DNA from: Egibacter rhizosphaerae
Lineage (GTDB): Bacteria > Actinomycetota > Nitriliruptoria > Euzebyales > Egibacteraceae
Assembly (NCBI RefSeq): GCF_004322855.1
Contig: NZ_CP036402.1
Location: 3,472,001-3,536,000 of the forward strand
DNA length: 64,000 bases
Direction: 5' to 3'
Under the pieces are notes generated by a model that had not been told where the DNA came from, did not search any database, and saw nothing but the letters and a program-made list of their open reading frames with translations. How positions within the stretch are numbered: the stretch's first letter is position 1; each line of letters opens with the position of its first letter. Both the position numbers and the translations under genes were made by a program. This document shows, in pieces, positions 1-9,441 of the stretch.

Positions 1-762
1 GAAGCGGCGCAGGAGCATGGTTACCAAGCGCTGCTCGGCTCCGGTAATCGCCGCTCGCTGCAGGAGGAGCAGGTCATCGAGGCCATGCTCGAGCTCCGCA
101 CCGAGGCGCTGCTGCTGGTGACCCCCACCGTCGGGCCCGCCATCCTGCGGGTCGCCCGCGACACCGTTCCGGTCGTCGTCGTCGGCCGGCAGGACATCAA
201 GGTCAGCCGCATCGACACCGTGACCAGCGACGAGGTGGCAGGCACCCACGCGGCCGTGGCCCACCTCGTCGAGCACGGGCATCGCCGGATCGGCTACATC
301 GCCGGACGGGTGCAATCGGACGACCCCCGCGGGAAGGGATATCGGCGGGCCATGAGCGCCTTCGGCCTCGACGACCACGTGCTCATCGCGGCGGGCGCCT
401 ACACGACCGAGGAGGGGGGCTACTCGGGCGCGGAGGAGCTGCTGAGCAACGATCCGCGACCCACGGCGATCCTCGCGGTCAACGACCCCGCGGCGATCGG
501 TGCTCTGGCGGCCATCGAGGACCGCGGGCTGCGCGTGCCCGAGGACATCTCCCTCGTCGGCTACGACAACAGCCAGCTCGCCAGCCTTCGCCCCCTCGGC
601 CTGACGAGCGTGCATCAGCCGCGCTTCGAGATGGGCCAGCGTGCCTTCGCCGCGCTCCTGGGGCGGATCGACGGGGGGTCCCAGCGGGCCAAGCACGAGG
701 TGCTGCCTCCCACCCTGGTCGAGCGTTCCACCGTTGCGGCCCCGCCGCCGGAGGCGGGGTAG
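1..762 (+). CDS. LacI-family transcriptional regulator (5' truncated)
   Basis: The frame is open from base 1, so the N-terminal helix-turn-helix lies outside the window and only the sugar-binding (periplasmic-binding-protein-like) core is seen. Recognisable LacI-core features are the alternating strand/helix pattern, the segment HRRIGYIAG, and the C-terminal DISLVGYDN followed by TSVHQPRFEMG, which is the usual effector-domain ending. It lies 228 bases upstream of a sugar-binding lipoprotein gene on the same strand. A near-palindromic 12-bp LacI-type operator is present downstream of it and again at the far end of the locus (11450-11461), so I infer it is the local repressor of both operons. 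Effector sugar unknown; alpha-mannoside is a guess from the nearby GH38 gene. Confidence 0.9.
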   Translation, partial: EAAQEHGYQALLGSGNRRSLQEEQVIEAMLELRTEALLLVTPTVGPAILRVARDTVPVVVVGRQDIKVSRIDTVTSDEVAGTHAAVAHLVEHGHRRIGYIAGRVQSDDPRGKGYRRAMSAFGLDDHVLIAAGAYTTEEGGYSGAEELLSNDPRPTAILAVNDPAAIGALAAIEDRGLRVPEDISLVGYDNSQLASLRPLGLTSVHQPRFEMGQRAFAALLGRIDGGSQRAKHEVLPPTLVERSTVAAPPPEAG

Positions 763-882
763 AGGGCGACACCCGTGCCGAGCAGGGCCGGAAGGGCCGG
801 CGACACGCCCTCGGGGCAGACGCCTGGCCACGGTCTCGTGTCGCGGTTCCCGTGACGGCGCCGCGAACGGCGCATGAATCTT

Positions 883-894
883 TGGAGCGTTCCA
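883..894 (+). promoter_or_regulatory. LacI-type operator, copy 1
   Basis: TGGAGCGTTCCA is an imperfect palindrome with the central CG and the TGGA/TCCA ends typical of LacI-family operators. The identical 12-mer occurs at 11450-11461 before the opposing operon. It directly abuts a possible -35 box (895-900). Confidence 0.75.
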
Positions 895-923
895 TTGACC
901 CTCTCTGACGGCGTTGTTACGTT
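895..923 (+). promoter_or_regulatory. Putative sigma70-type promoter of the sugar ABC operon
   Basis: TTGACC (895-900), a 17-base spacer and TACGTT (918-923) form a reasonable -35/-10 pair, with the operator touching the -35 box. An alternative is GTGACG (852-857) with TGAATC (875-880), which would place the operator just after the -10 box. Confidence 0.45.
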
Positions 924-989
924 CCAACCGCACGCAAGATTGCGGCAACTGCCCGGGATCGGGCTGTCGCACCGGCTTGGGGGACGTCC

Positions 990-2501
990 ATGCTGGAACC
1001 ACGCCGCTACCCGCTCGTTCTCCTCGCCCTCATGGTGTCGTTGGGGCTGCTCGCTGCTGCCTGCGCCGAGGACGGGGACCCCGTTGACGACGTTGCCGAC
1101 GACGAGCCGGAGGACACGCCGGCTGACGAGGAGGAGCCCGACGAGGACCCTCCCGAGGACGAGGACGAGGACGAGGAGGACGACGACCCGGACGAGGCCG
1201 CGGCGGCCGAGGACGCCGCGCAGCTGACGATCATCGAGAACGCCGTCCGGGGAGGGCAGAACTCCGAGACCGCCGAGTGGCTCATCGAGGACGCGATCCC
1301 CGCGTTCGAGGAGCAGATGGCCGAGGAGGGGCGCCCGGTGCAGGTCGAGCTCGAGGAGACGGGCGTCGACGACGAGGACTACAAGACCCAACTCGCGCTG
1401 GACCTTTCGGTCGGTGAGGGCGCGGACATCATGGGCTTCGACCAGTTCTGGGTCAGCGAGTTCTACGCTGCGGAGTACCTCGAGCCCCTGGACGAGGTCG
1501 TCGGCCCCGAGGTCGACGAGTGGGAGGGCTGGGACCAGATCCCCGAGGCCGTCGCGGGCAGCCTCGAAGTCGACGACCAGCGATTCGGGGTCCCCGCCGG
1601 GACCGACGGGCGCGTGCTCTTCTACCGGCGCGACCTGTTCGACGAGGCCGGTCTGGACCCCGACTGGGAGCCGGAGAGCTGGGAGGACATCCTGGATGCG
1701 GCCCGCGAGCTCCAGGGTGACGATCCGGACATGCGCCCGCTGCAGATCAACGCCGGCACCCCGATGGGGGAGGCCACGACCATGCAGGGCTTCCTGCCGG
1801 TCCTGCTGGGCACGGGCGCGGAGCTCTACGACGGCGGCTGGCTCGGCGAAAGCGAGGAGCTGCGCGAGGCCCTCGGCTTCTACGAGACCATTTACCGCGA
1901 GGAGGAGCTCGGCGACGCCGACCTGCAGCTGGGCACCGATGCCCGCGAGGCGTCCTTCGAGGCCTTCTCCGAGGGCGAGATCGCGATACTGGGCGAGAGC
2001 GACTGGTTCTGGCGCGACGTGGTCGAGCCGGACGACGGTCAGTTCCCGATCGAGGACCGCGAGGAGATCGTCGGCTACACGAAGTTCCCCGCCCAGGAGC
2101 CCGGCGCTGGCATCCGTGGCCAGGACCACGTGAGCGTCTCGGGCGGAACGGGTCGGGTGCTGAATCCCCACACCGAGCATCCCGAGGAGGCGTGGGAGTT
2201 CCTGGCCTACCTCGGCTCGGAGGAGGCGCAGCTCGCGTTCGTCGAGCGCCAGCCGCGGATCACCGCCCGCGAGGACGTCAACGCACAGGCCGTCGAGGAC
2301 GATCCCATGCTCACCTTCGTGGCGGAGGAGATCCTCGACATCACCGCGTACCGTCCCGGCTTCGAGGAGTACCCGCAGGTGTCGGAGACCCTGCAGCTGG
2401 CGACGGAGAACGTCGTCTCGGGGCGTGAGTCCGTGGACGAGGCGGTCGAGCGCTACGAGATCCAGCTCGAGGGGATCGTGGACCCCGACGACATCCGATG
2501 A
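990..2501 (+). CDS. Sugar ABC transporter substrate-binding lipoprotein
   Basis: A 503-residue family 1 extracellular solute-binding protein. Residues 1-24 are a lipoprotein signal peptide ending in LAAA before Cys25, the expected lipid anchor. Residues 26-75 are an extreme Asp/Glu/Pro linker (runs such as DEDEDEEDDD), probably a flexible acidic spacer suited to high salt. The binding fold follows, with the sugar-ABC pattern GVPAGTDGRVLFYRRDLFDE and later EEAWEFLAYLGSEEAQ. It opens the importer operon: the first permease starts 6 bases after its stop. The family captures sugars or oligosaccharides outside the membrane and delivers them to the permease pair. The LacI-type operator upstream suggests induction by substrate. 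The exact ligand cannot be read from the sequence. Confidence 0.92.
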   Translation: MLEPRRYPLVLLALMVSLGLLAAACAEDGDPVDDVADDEPEDTPADEEEPDEDPPEDEDEDEEDDDPDEAAAAEDAAQLTIIENAVRGGQNSETAEWLIEDAIPAFEEQMAEEGRPVQVELEETGVDDEDYKTQLALDLSVGEGADIMGFDQFWVSEFYAAEYLEPLDEVVGPEVDEWEGWDQIPEAVAGSLEVDDQRFGVPAGTDGRVLFYRRDLFDEAGLDPDWEPESWEDILDAARELQGDDPDMRPLQINAGTPMGEATTMQGFLPVLLGTGAELYDGGWLGESEELREALGFYETIYREEELGDADLQLGTDAREASFEAFSEGEIAILGESDWFWRDVVEPDDGQFPIEDREEIVGYTKFPAQEPGAGIRGQDHVSVSGGTGRVLNPHTEHPEEAWEFLAYLGSEEAQLAFVERQPRITAREDVNAQAVEDDPMLTFVAEEILDITAYRPGFEEYPQVSETLQLATENVVSGRESVDEAVERYEIQLEGIVDPDDIR

Positions 2502-2507
2502 GGCGAC

Positions 2508-3479
2508 GTGACTGGCGAGCAGCGGGAGGAGCAGCAGCCGGGCGGGGAGACGGCGACCCCGTCCGACGGTGCCGCGGAGTCCCCCGAGGCGCCTGACGAG
2601 ACCGTCGGCGGGGCGACGGTGCTGGGGCGGATCACCGCCTCCAGCTTCGTTGCCCCCGCCGCGGGCCTCATGGGGGTCTTCCTGATCTTCCCGGCCCTGT
2701 GGACGCTGTACCTCGGGCTGACCGACGTCCGGCTCACGGGGGTGGCCGCGGCCGACCCGCAGTTCGTCGGGATCGAGAACTACCTCACCGCGTTGTCGGA
2801 CTCGCTGTTCTACAACGCCCTGATCGTCACCCTGCTGTTCGTCCTGGGCTCGGCCGTCATCGGCCAGACCGTCCTCGGCTTCCTCCTCGCCTGGGCCCTG
2901 CGGGGCTGGCAGAGCCCGGTCCGCCGCGGACTCGAGGTCCTGGTGATCCTCGCCTGGATCATGCCCGACTCGGTGGTGGCCTTCCTGTGGATCGCCTACC
3001 TGGACGGCGACAGCGGCACCCTGAACCAACTGCTGCCGTTCGTCGGCGAGACCGAGTGGCTCCTGGAGCACGCCCTGCCCGCCATCATCGTGTTCAACGT
3101 GTGGCGCGGTACGGCCTTCGCCATGCTGTTGTTCGGCGCCGCGCTGAACGCGGTCCCGCCGTCGCACCTCGAGACGGCGAGGCTGGCCGGCGCCTCGGCG
3201 GTCCAGCAGCTGCGCGACGTCGTGCTGCCGACCATCCGCGGCCACATCCTCACCGCCCTGCTGCTCGTCAGCCTCTGGACGTTCAACCTCTTCACGCCGT
3301 ACCTGCTGACCCAGGGCGGGCCGAACTTCGAGACCGAGGTGCTGCCGATCTACGTCTTCCGCGAGGCGTTCAGCCACGGACGCCTCGGGTACGGGGCCGC
3401 CATCTCCGCGATCATGATCCTGATCAACCTGGTCATCGCGCTCTTCTACATCCACGTCCTGCGGGAGCGCACCTCATGA
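2508..3479 (+). CDS. Carbohydrate ABC transporter permease 1 (MalF-type)
   Basis: 323 residues, GTG start six bases after the binding-protein stop. An acidic cytoplasmic N-terminus (about 45 residues) precedes six hydrophobic segments. The cytoplasmic EAA loop that docks to the ATPase is seen near residue 222 as ETARLAGASAVQQLRDVVLP. The family forms a heterodimeric channel with a second permease and moves sugars into the cell. Its stop overlaps the start of the next permease by four bases (ATGA), pointing to translational coupling and a 1:1 partner. Identity as a binding-protein-dependent permease is clear; substrate is inferred only from context. Confidence 0.93.
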   Translation: MTGEQREEQQPGGETATPSDGAAESPEAPDETVGGATVLGRITASSFVAPAAGLMGVFLIFPALWTLYLGLTDVRLTGVAAADPQFVGIENYLTALSDSLFYNALIVTLLFVLGSAVIGQTVLGFLLAWALRGWQSPVRRGLEVLVILAWIMPDSVVAFLWIAYLDGDSGTLNQLLPFVGETEWLLEHALPAIIVFNVWRGTAFAMLLFGAALNAVPPSHLETARLAGASAVQQLRDVVLPTIRGHILTALLLVSLWTFNLFTPYLLTQGGPNFETEVLPIYVFREAFSHGRLGYGAAISAIMILINLVIALFYIHVLRERTS

Positions 3480-4333
3480 CCACGGCCACACCCGCGCGCC
3501 CGCCCGCCCGGCACCTGGTCCGGATGGTCCTGGCCCGCATCGGCTTCTACCTGTTCGTCGTCCTCGTGGGGCTGTTCTTCGCCCTGCCGGTGCTCTGGCT
3601 GGTGGTGGCGCCGTTCGACGAGACCCCCGGGCTGTCGGTGGCCGTCCCGGAACTCACCCTGCAGAACTTCCGCGAGGTGATGGAGAACCCCTTCGCGCTC
3701 CGCTCGTTGCTCAACTCGTTGATCCTCGCGATCGTGACGACGCTGCTGGTCGTGGCCTCCGCGTCGCTGTCGGCGTACGCGCTCAGCCGGGTTCGGCTGC
3801 CCGGGCGGGACGTGCTGCTGTACGTCCTGCTGCTGTTCTCCGCAGTCGTGACCGGGACCGCGGCGATGGTCCCGCTCTTCCGGCTGGTGTTCGAGATCGG
3901 GCTCATGGACACCCACACCGCGGTCATCCTGGTGATGGCCGGCGGTCTCCTGCCCGCAGGGGTGTTCATCCTGAAGGACTTCATGGACACCGTCCCCCGC
4001 AGCTACGAGGAGTCCGCGCTCGTCGCCGGTGCCTCGAGCCTGCAGATCCTGCGCGACATCGTGGCCCCCGTCGTCCGGCCCGGGCTGGCGGTGATCGGCG
4101 TCTGGGCGCTGGTGCAGGTGTGGGGGAACTTCCTGGTGCCGTTCATCCTGCTGCGCAGCTCCGATCTCAACCCGGCCGCGGTGGTGATGTACAACTTCTA
4201 CACCGAGGGCGGCATCGCGGACCTCAGCCTGCTCTCCGCGTTCTCCCTGATCTACACCATCCCGGTCGTGGCCCTCTACCTGTTCGTCCAGCGGCGATAC
4301 GGGTTCCGCTTCTACGGAGGGATCAAGAGCTGA
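3476..4333 (+). CDS. Carbohydrate ABC transporter permease 2 (MalG-type)
   Basis: 285 residues starting at the ATG that overlaps the preceding stop; the frame is open further upstream but that part is antisense-like filler inside permease 1. Six membrane segments are visible, with the EAA motif at about residue 178 (EESALVAGASSLQILRDIV) and the typical MalG-like ending in which a short basic tail follows the last helix (QRRYGFRFYGGIKS). It would pair with the upstream permease. One base separates its stop from the ATPase start region, so the four importer genes are a tight operon. Confidence 0.93.
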   Translation: MTTATPARPPARHLVRMVLARIGFYLFVVLVGLFFALPVLWLVVAPFDETPGLSVAVPELTLQNFREVMENPFALRSLLNSLILAIVTTLLVVASASLSAYALSRVRLPGRDVLLYVLLLFSAVVTGTAAMVPLFRLVFEIGLMDTHTAVILVMAGGLLPAGVFILKDFMDTVPRSYEESALVAGASSLQILRDIVAPVVRPGLAVIGVWALVQVWGNFLVPFILLRSSDLNPAAVVMYNFYTEGGIADLSLLSAFSLIYTIPVVALYLFVQRRYGFRFYGGIKS

Positions 4334-4334
4334 C

Positions 4335-5462
4335 ATGGCCGACATCGAGCTCGAGAACGTCACCAAGCGGTTCCCCGGGGGCGTGGTCGCCGTCGACGAC
4401 CTCGATCTGCACATCGCCGACGGCGAGTTCTTCTCCCTGCTGGGACCCTCGGGGTGCGGGAAGACCACGCTGCTGCGGATGACCGCCGGCCTCGAGCGGG
4501 CGTCCGGCGGCAGGATCTCGATCGGCGGGCAGGACGTCACCCGGCTCCCACCCGGCGAACGTGACGTCGCGATGGTGTTCCAGGACTACGCGCTCTACCC
4601 CCACATGCAGGTGGTGGACAACATCGCCTACCCCCTCAAGGTGCGCAAGCTCGACAAGCGGGAGCGCCGCCAACGCGCCGCGGAGGCCGCCAGCAGCCTG
4701 CAGCTCGGGGAGTACCTGGAGCGCCGGCCCTCGGAGCTCTCCGGAGGACAGCAGCAGCGCGCGGCCGTGGCCCGCGCGATCGCCTACGAGCCGAGCGTCT
4801 TCCTGTTCGACGAGCCGCTCTCGAACCTCGATGCCCGGCTGCGGCTGGAGGCCCGGACGTTCCTGAAGCGCCTGCAGGCAGATCTGGGCGTGAGCACGAT
4901 CTACGTCACCCACGACCAGTCGGAGGCGCTCGCGCTCAGCGACCGGATGGCGGTCATGAAGGACGGCCAGGTCCGCCAGCTCGGCGCGCCCAAGGAGGTC
5001 TTCGACCGGCCCGTCGAACTCTTCGTCGCGAGCTTCATCGGCTCGGTGCCGATGAACCTCATGGAGGGGCGGATCAGCGAGGACGGTGACCACGTCGAGC
5101 TGCGGGGCCAACGGGTACCGGTGCCGCCGGCCTTCGCCGGGTCGGTGGGCCCGAACGACGGGGTCGTGCTCGGCGTTCGTCCGGAGTACGGGAGCCTCGC
5201 CGCGCCGGAGACACCCCAGGCGATCACCGGGCGGATCGCCGTCTCGGAGTTCCTCGGCACCCAGCATCTGGTGACCGTCGAGGCCGACGGGCTGTCGGTG
5301 CAGGTCGTCACCAAGGAGGCGGTCGCGCTGGATGATCGTGTGAGTGTCGTATTCGCGCCGGAGCAGTCGCTGCTGTACGACCCGGACAGCGAGCAGTTGC
5401 TCGCATCCCGACCGGTCGACGGGTCCGCCGAGCGCGTGGACAGCGCCCACCGCGAGGGCTGA
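4335..5462 (+). CDS. Sugar ABC transporter ATP-binding protein (MalK/UgpC type)
   Basis: 375 residues with Walker A GPSGCGKTT (about residues 37-45), the signature LSGGQQQR (about 135), Walker B FLFDEP followed by LSNLDA, and the switch histidine in YVTHDQSEA. The C-terminal third is the MalK-like TOBE/OB domain, the usual site of regulatory contacts. It energises the permease pair encoded just upstream. In many actinobacteria one MsmK/MsiK ATPase serves several sugar systems; here a dedicated copy sits in the operon. The stop is four bases before the following PHP-domain gene. Confidence 0.94.
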   Translation: MADIELENVTKRFPGGVVAVDDLDLHIADGEFFSLLGPSGCGKTTLLRMTAGLERASGGRISIGGQDVTRLPPGERDVAMVFQDYALYPHMQVVDNIAYPLKVRKLDKRERRQRAAEAASSLQLGEYLERRPSELSGGQQQRAAVARAIAYEPSVFLFDEPLSNLDARLRLEARTFLKRLQADLGVSTIYVTHDQSEALALSDRMAVMKDGQVRQLGAPKEVFDRPVELFVASFIGSVPMNLMEGRISEDGDHVELRGQRVPVPPAFAGSVGPNDGVVLGVRPEYGSLAAPETPQAITGRIAVSEFLGTQHLVTVEADGLSVQVVTKEAVALDDRVSVVFAPEQSLLYDPDSEQLLASRPVDGSAERVDSAHREG

Positions 5463-5466
5463 CCCG

Positions 5467-6684
5467 GTGGGTGTCACGGTTCGCACGGGGACGTTCACCC
5501 CCGCCGACCGCCGCGCCCAGCCGCACCGCTACGTGACCGTCCCCGTGGAGGCCGACGCGGCGGCCCTGTCGGTCACGCTGGACCATGACCGTTCCGCCGG
5601 CGTTCTCGACCTCGGGGTGTTCGACCCCTCCGGCGAGTTCCGTGGCTACTCGGGCGGGGCGAGGGACCGGTTCGTGATCACCGAGGACCAGGCGACCCCC
5701 GGGTACGTTCCGGGGCCCCTGCCGGCGGGGGAGTGGCACGTCTTCCTGCGGTTGCACCGCGTGGCGGACGGCGGCCTCCCGTGGGAGGTCCGCGTCTCGA
5801 CCGAGCCCGCGCGGCCGGACCCGCTCCCGCCCCCACCGCGGCCCGGCGCGAGGCCGCAGCTGACCCGTCCGCCCGCCCCCGGCGGGGCGCGGTGGACGCC
5901 GGGGGACCTGCACGCCCACACGCTGCACTCCGACGGCACGCAGACGATCGATCAGCTCGCCGTGCAGGCGCGGGGTCTCGGCCTCGAGTTCCTGGCGGTG
6001 ACCGACCACAACACCGTGAGCCACCACCCGCACCTCGCGGCCGCCGGTGCTCGTGCGGACGTGACGCTCTTGCCGGGACAGGAGGTCACCGCCGACACCG
6101 GACACGCGAACGTGTTCGGCGACGTGGGCTGGATCGACTTCCGCGAGCCCTCGGCCGTCTGGGCGCGGCTGGCCCGCGCGTCGGGCGGCCTCTTCAGCAT
6201 CAACCACCCCATCGCCGGCGACTGCGCGTGGCGCGAGCCGCTGCCCGGGGAGGTCACGCACGTCGAGGCCTGGCACGGGCTGTGGGACGGACTTGATCCC
6301 CGGCCGCTCGACTGGTGGCGGCAGGTGGGCGGCGTGCCGATCGGAGGTACCGACGTGCACGACGCCGCCCGCGGCGACCTGCCCGGGCATCCGACGACGT
6401 GGGTGTGCACCTCGGCCGAGCAGCCCGACGTGCTCTCGGCGATCGCCGCGGGACACGTCGCCCTCAGCGCGGCGTCGAGCGCGCCGCTGCTCGTTCGCTG
6501 CGAGGAGCGGTTGGTCGCGGTGAACGCCGGCGGTACGCGGTGCGTGACCGGGGAGGCGCTGCTCGCGAAGGGGCCGGACGCGCCGGGACGTGGCGTGACC
6601 GATGATCCCGCCGACCTGGGACCCGCCGCCGGATGGCACGTGCTCCTCGACGGTTCGGGGCGGGTGCGCGCCCTCACACCCTGA
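5467..6684 (+). CDS. CehA/McbA-family PHP-fold metal-dependent hydrolase
   Basis: 405 residues from a GTG four bases after the ATPase stop; the frame is open further upstream, but that region is the ATPase gene. The first 140 residues resemble a beta-rich N-terminal domain. The PHP domain begins with GDLHAHTLHSDGT (about residue 146) and continues with EFLAVTDHNTVSHH, a conserved metal-binding motif set; later candidates are INHP and GGTDVHD. PHP proteins of this group hydrolyse phosphoester or carbamate bonds, but few have known substrates. Placement as last gene of a sugar importer operon suggests it trims an imported substituted sugar or a phosphodiester. It faces the alpha-mannosidase gene tail to tail with a 28-base gap. 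Confidence 0.82.
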   Translation: MGVTVRTGTFTPADRRAQPHRYVTVPVEADAAALSVTLDHDRSAGVLDLGVFDPSGEFRGYSGGARDRFVITEDQATPGYVPGPLPAGEWHVFLRLHRVADGGLPWEVRVSTEPARPDPLPPPPRPGARPQLTRPPAPGGARWTPGDLHAHTLHSDGTQTIDQLAVQARGLGLEFLAVTDHNTVSHHPHLAAAGARADVTLLPGQEVTADTGHANVFGDVGWIDFREPSAVWARLARASGGLFSINHPIAGDCAWREPLPGEVTHVEAWHGLWDGLDPRPLDWWRQVGGVPIGGTDVHDAARGDLPGHPTTWVCTSAEQPDVLSAIAAGHVALSAASSAPLLVRCEERLVAVNAGGTRCVTGEALLAKGPDAPGRGVTDDPADLGPAAGWHVLLDGSGRVRALTP

Positions 6685-6712
6685 CCCACGCGTCTCGATC
6701 CCGCGGAACGGC

Positions 6713-9441
6713 TCAGTCGCCGAGCCAGACCGTTCGGATCTCGTGGGGCTCGAGCCGCAGGGTGAGGCGGCCGTCCGCGACGGTGGTGGGCTCGTCGAGG
6801 GGGGAGCCGAGCAGCGAGAGCGTCCGCGACCGCTCGAACGGACCGGTCAGCGTGGCCGTGCGGGCCTCGGCGGCGAGGTTGACCAGTCGGGCCTCCCGGC
6901 CGCCGTCGCGGCGCCGGAGGGCGCTCAGCGCGACCCCCTCGCCCGCGAGGTCGAGCCCGCCCGCCCCTGCGGTGTGCGTGCCCGCGCCCGGGGCGGTGCC
7001 CGGGCGCTGGAGGAACGGGAGGCGGTAGCGCTCCGCGTCCGCTGCGATCGCCCCGACGTCGTCGGGATCCGCGGTGGGGCGCACGGCGAATCCCACCTCC
7101 CAGGGCCCCTGGCACTGGTTCATCGGGGTCGGCAGCTGCGGACCGGCCGGCTCGGCCCGGTAGGGGTGGTCGTTCACGCTGACGTGGCTCGTGGCCCGCA
7201 GCAACGTGAGGGCGAGCTCCTCCCCGTCGACGAGCTCGTACTCGCTGACGTGGTCCAGCAGCAACGCGAGGCCACCGGTCGCGACGAACCCGTGGGCCGG
7301 GGCCGTGGGCAGCGGGTGCTCACCGTGGCCGCCTTCGCAGTGGAGGCCGCGCGCGACGACGGCGAACTGGCCCTCGGCCCGCGTTCGCTGGTCGGGCTCG
7401 GGCAGGGGGGCGTGCCAACGCAGGCGGTGGTCCCTGGCGGCGTTGTCGAAGCCGATGCGCAGGCGGACGAACGGCTCGTCGGCACGCACCTCGACGGCGG
7501 TGCGCACCGTGGTGATCGCTCGCGTCCCCGCCCGGGCCCGTCGGTCCTCGGTGAGCCCGGTGGGCCACGCGAAGGTGCGCAGGATCTCCACGGCGGCGGC
7601 CAGCGGCCCGTCGTGCACGGGCCGCACCTCGACGCGTTCGGGGGTGTCGACCAGTTCGTCCTGCGGGGGAGGGCCGTAGTTGTAGGTGTCTCCGGCGTCG
7701 CCGCCGTCGACGAGCCGACCGACCCCGTCGAGCCGGACCCCGTCGCCGCTCACCGACAGCGTGCCGTCGTCGGCGACCCCCACGTCGATCAGGCCGTTCG
7801 AGAGGCGCGTCCCCTCGCGGCGGGCGGGCGCGAGCGGAGTCCAGGTGGGGGCGTCATCGGTCGGCGCGACGGTCGTCCAGCCCAGGGGCGGGACGGGGAC
7901 GCGCGCGCGAACGTGCTGCGAGGCGCGCGCCGACACCACGACCCTCCAGTCGTCCCTGCCGACGGCCTCGACCTCGCGGCGGGCGCTCGCGACGAGCCCG
8001 TCGACGTCGACCTCGGGGGGCTCGGGCAGCCGGTCGACGGTGATCGTCAGCGTCGGCGGTCGTGCCTCGGCGTCGACGTCGTAGCCGCTGATCAACTGGC
8101 CGTAGAGCTCTCGCGCGTGGCGTAGCTCGAAGACGTTCAGCGCCTCCTCGGCGGTGGTTTCCCGGTCGAGCAGCACCGTCGGGTGGTCGGTGACCACCTG
8201 CACGCCGACCACCGTGCCGTCGCCGGTGGCGAGTGAGCCGGCACGCATCCGGTCCGCGGGCACGTCGAGCCGGACCTCGTCGGAGCGGGCCGCGGGCGAC
8301 GGGTTCCACGCCACCGCGCCGTCGATCGGGGCCGAGGCGGCGGGTCCGGCCAGCCGCTGCGCGGCGAGCTCCTCACCGATCTGCGCCGCCTCCGCGTACC
8401 GCACACCCACCTGGGCCACGGTTTCGTCGTGCGAGCACGCGCAGACGAGTCGTGCGCGGCGTTCTCGATGAGGCGTGCCCACGCGGACGCCAGCTCCTCG
8501 CCCGGCCACGTGTCGCCCAGCACCGTTGCGAGCGGCTCGGCGTAGCGCTCCAGGGCGCGCTCGGCCCGCCCTGCGAGCACCTTGATGTCGACCCTGGTGG
8601 AGGTCACGCCCATCAGGACGTTCGCCCGGGCCCCGGAGCGCAGTTCGCCGTGCCAGGTGGGCAGTGGCCCCTGATCGCGCACCGCCTGCAGGTAGGCAGG
8701 CAGCGTCGAGCATTCGACGGTGACGTCGTCGAGCTGCGCGTCGGCCTTGCGAATCCGCTGCGGGAGGTCGGTCGGTGGTGCGGTGTGGTCGGCACCGTGC
8801 AGCATCAGGAGGTGGCCCTCGGGCATGAAGCCCGCGCGCCGCTCCTGGAAGCGTTGGACGTCCACCGCCAGACGGTCCTCGACCCGGAGCAGGTGGGCGG
8901 CGTGCCCGTAACCGTCGACCAGGTACTCGGCGCGCACGGACGACCCGTCCGGGGCGCTCCAGCGGAACGCGTGGTGCTCGATGGCGCGAGGCACCCCCCG
9001 CCACACGACCGCATCCGAGAGGCCCGCGCGCGCGAGGATCTGCGGCATCTGGGCGACGTGACCGAACATGTCGGGGAGATACCCGACCGGCATCGCCCCG
9101 CCCAGGCGCTCCGCGACGGCCCAGCCGGTCTCGAAGTTTCGGACCAGGGTCTCGCCCGACGGGAGGAACTCGTCGGCGAGGATCCGCCAGGGCCCGATGA
9201 GGAGGCGGCCCTCGCGCACCAGCGCCCGCACGCGCGGCTCCTCCTCGGGCCGCAGCTCCAGGTAGTCCTCGATCGCCGCGGTCTGCCCGTCGAAGGTGAA
9301 GACGAAGCGTGGGTCGTCCTCGAGCATCGCGAGCACGGTCTCCACGGTCCCCAGCAGGCGCAAACGGAAGGTCTGGAACGGCTCGTACCACTCACGATCC
9401 CAGTGGGTGTGCGGGATCACGTGGACCCGGGTCGCGCTCAT
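6713..9441 (-). pseudogene. GH38 alpha-mannosidase, interrupted by a one-base frameshift
   Basis: If one base is restored the gene encodes about 909 residues, a normal GH38 length. The N-terminal frame (start ATG 9441) carries zinc ligands in HTHWDREW (His13, Asp15) and the nucleophile in GYLPDMFGH (Asp124). It reaches NAAHDS at His330, the fourth zinc ligand, then leaves frame near 8444-8446; the C-terminal frame resumes with CACSHDETVAQVG and runs on to the normal beta-sandwich domains and stop at 6713. The family consensus here is HDS-[IV]-C, so a single missing G in the codon after HDS explains it. The gene length (2729 bases) is one short of a multiple of three. It may be a sequencing error or a real recent null. 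The start overlaps the dehydrogenase stop (ATGA), making it the last gene of the operon. Confidence 0.85.

Noticed and set aside
615-3455. 946-codon open frame on the - strand
   Set aside because: It lies antisense to the binding protein and permease 1, which have clear motifs. Its own translation is Arg/Glu/Gln-rich noise, as expected of high-GC shadow frames.
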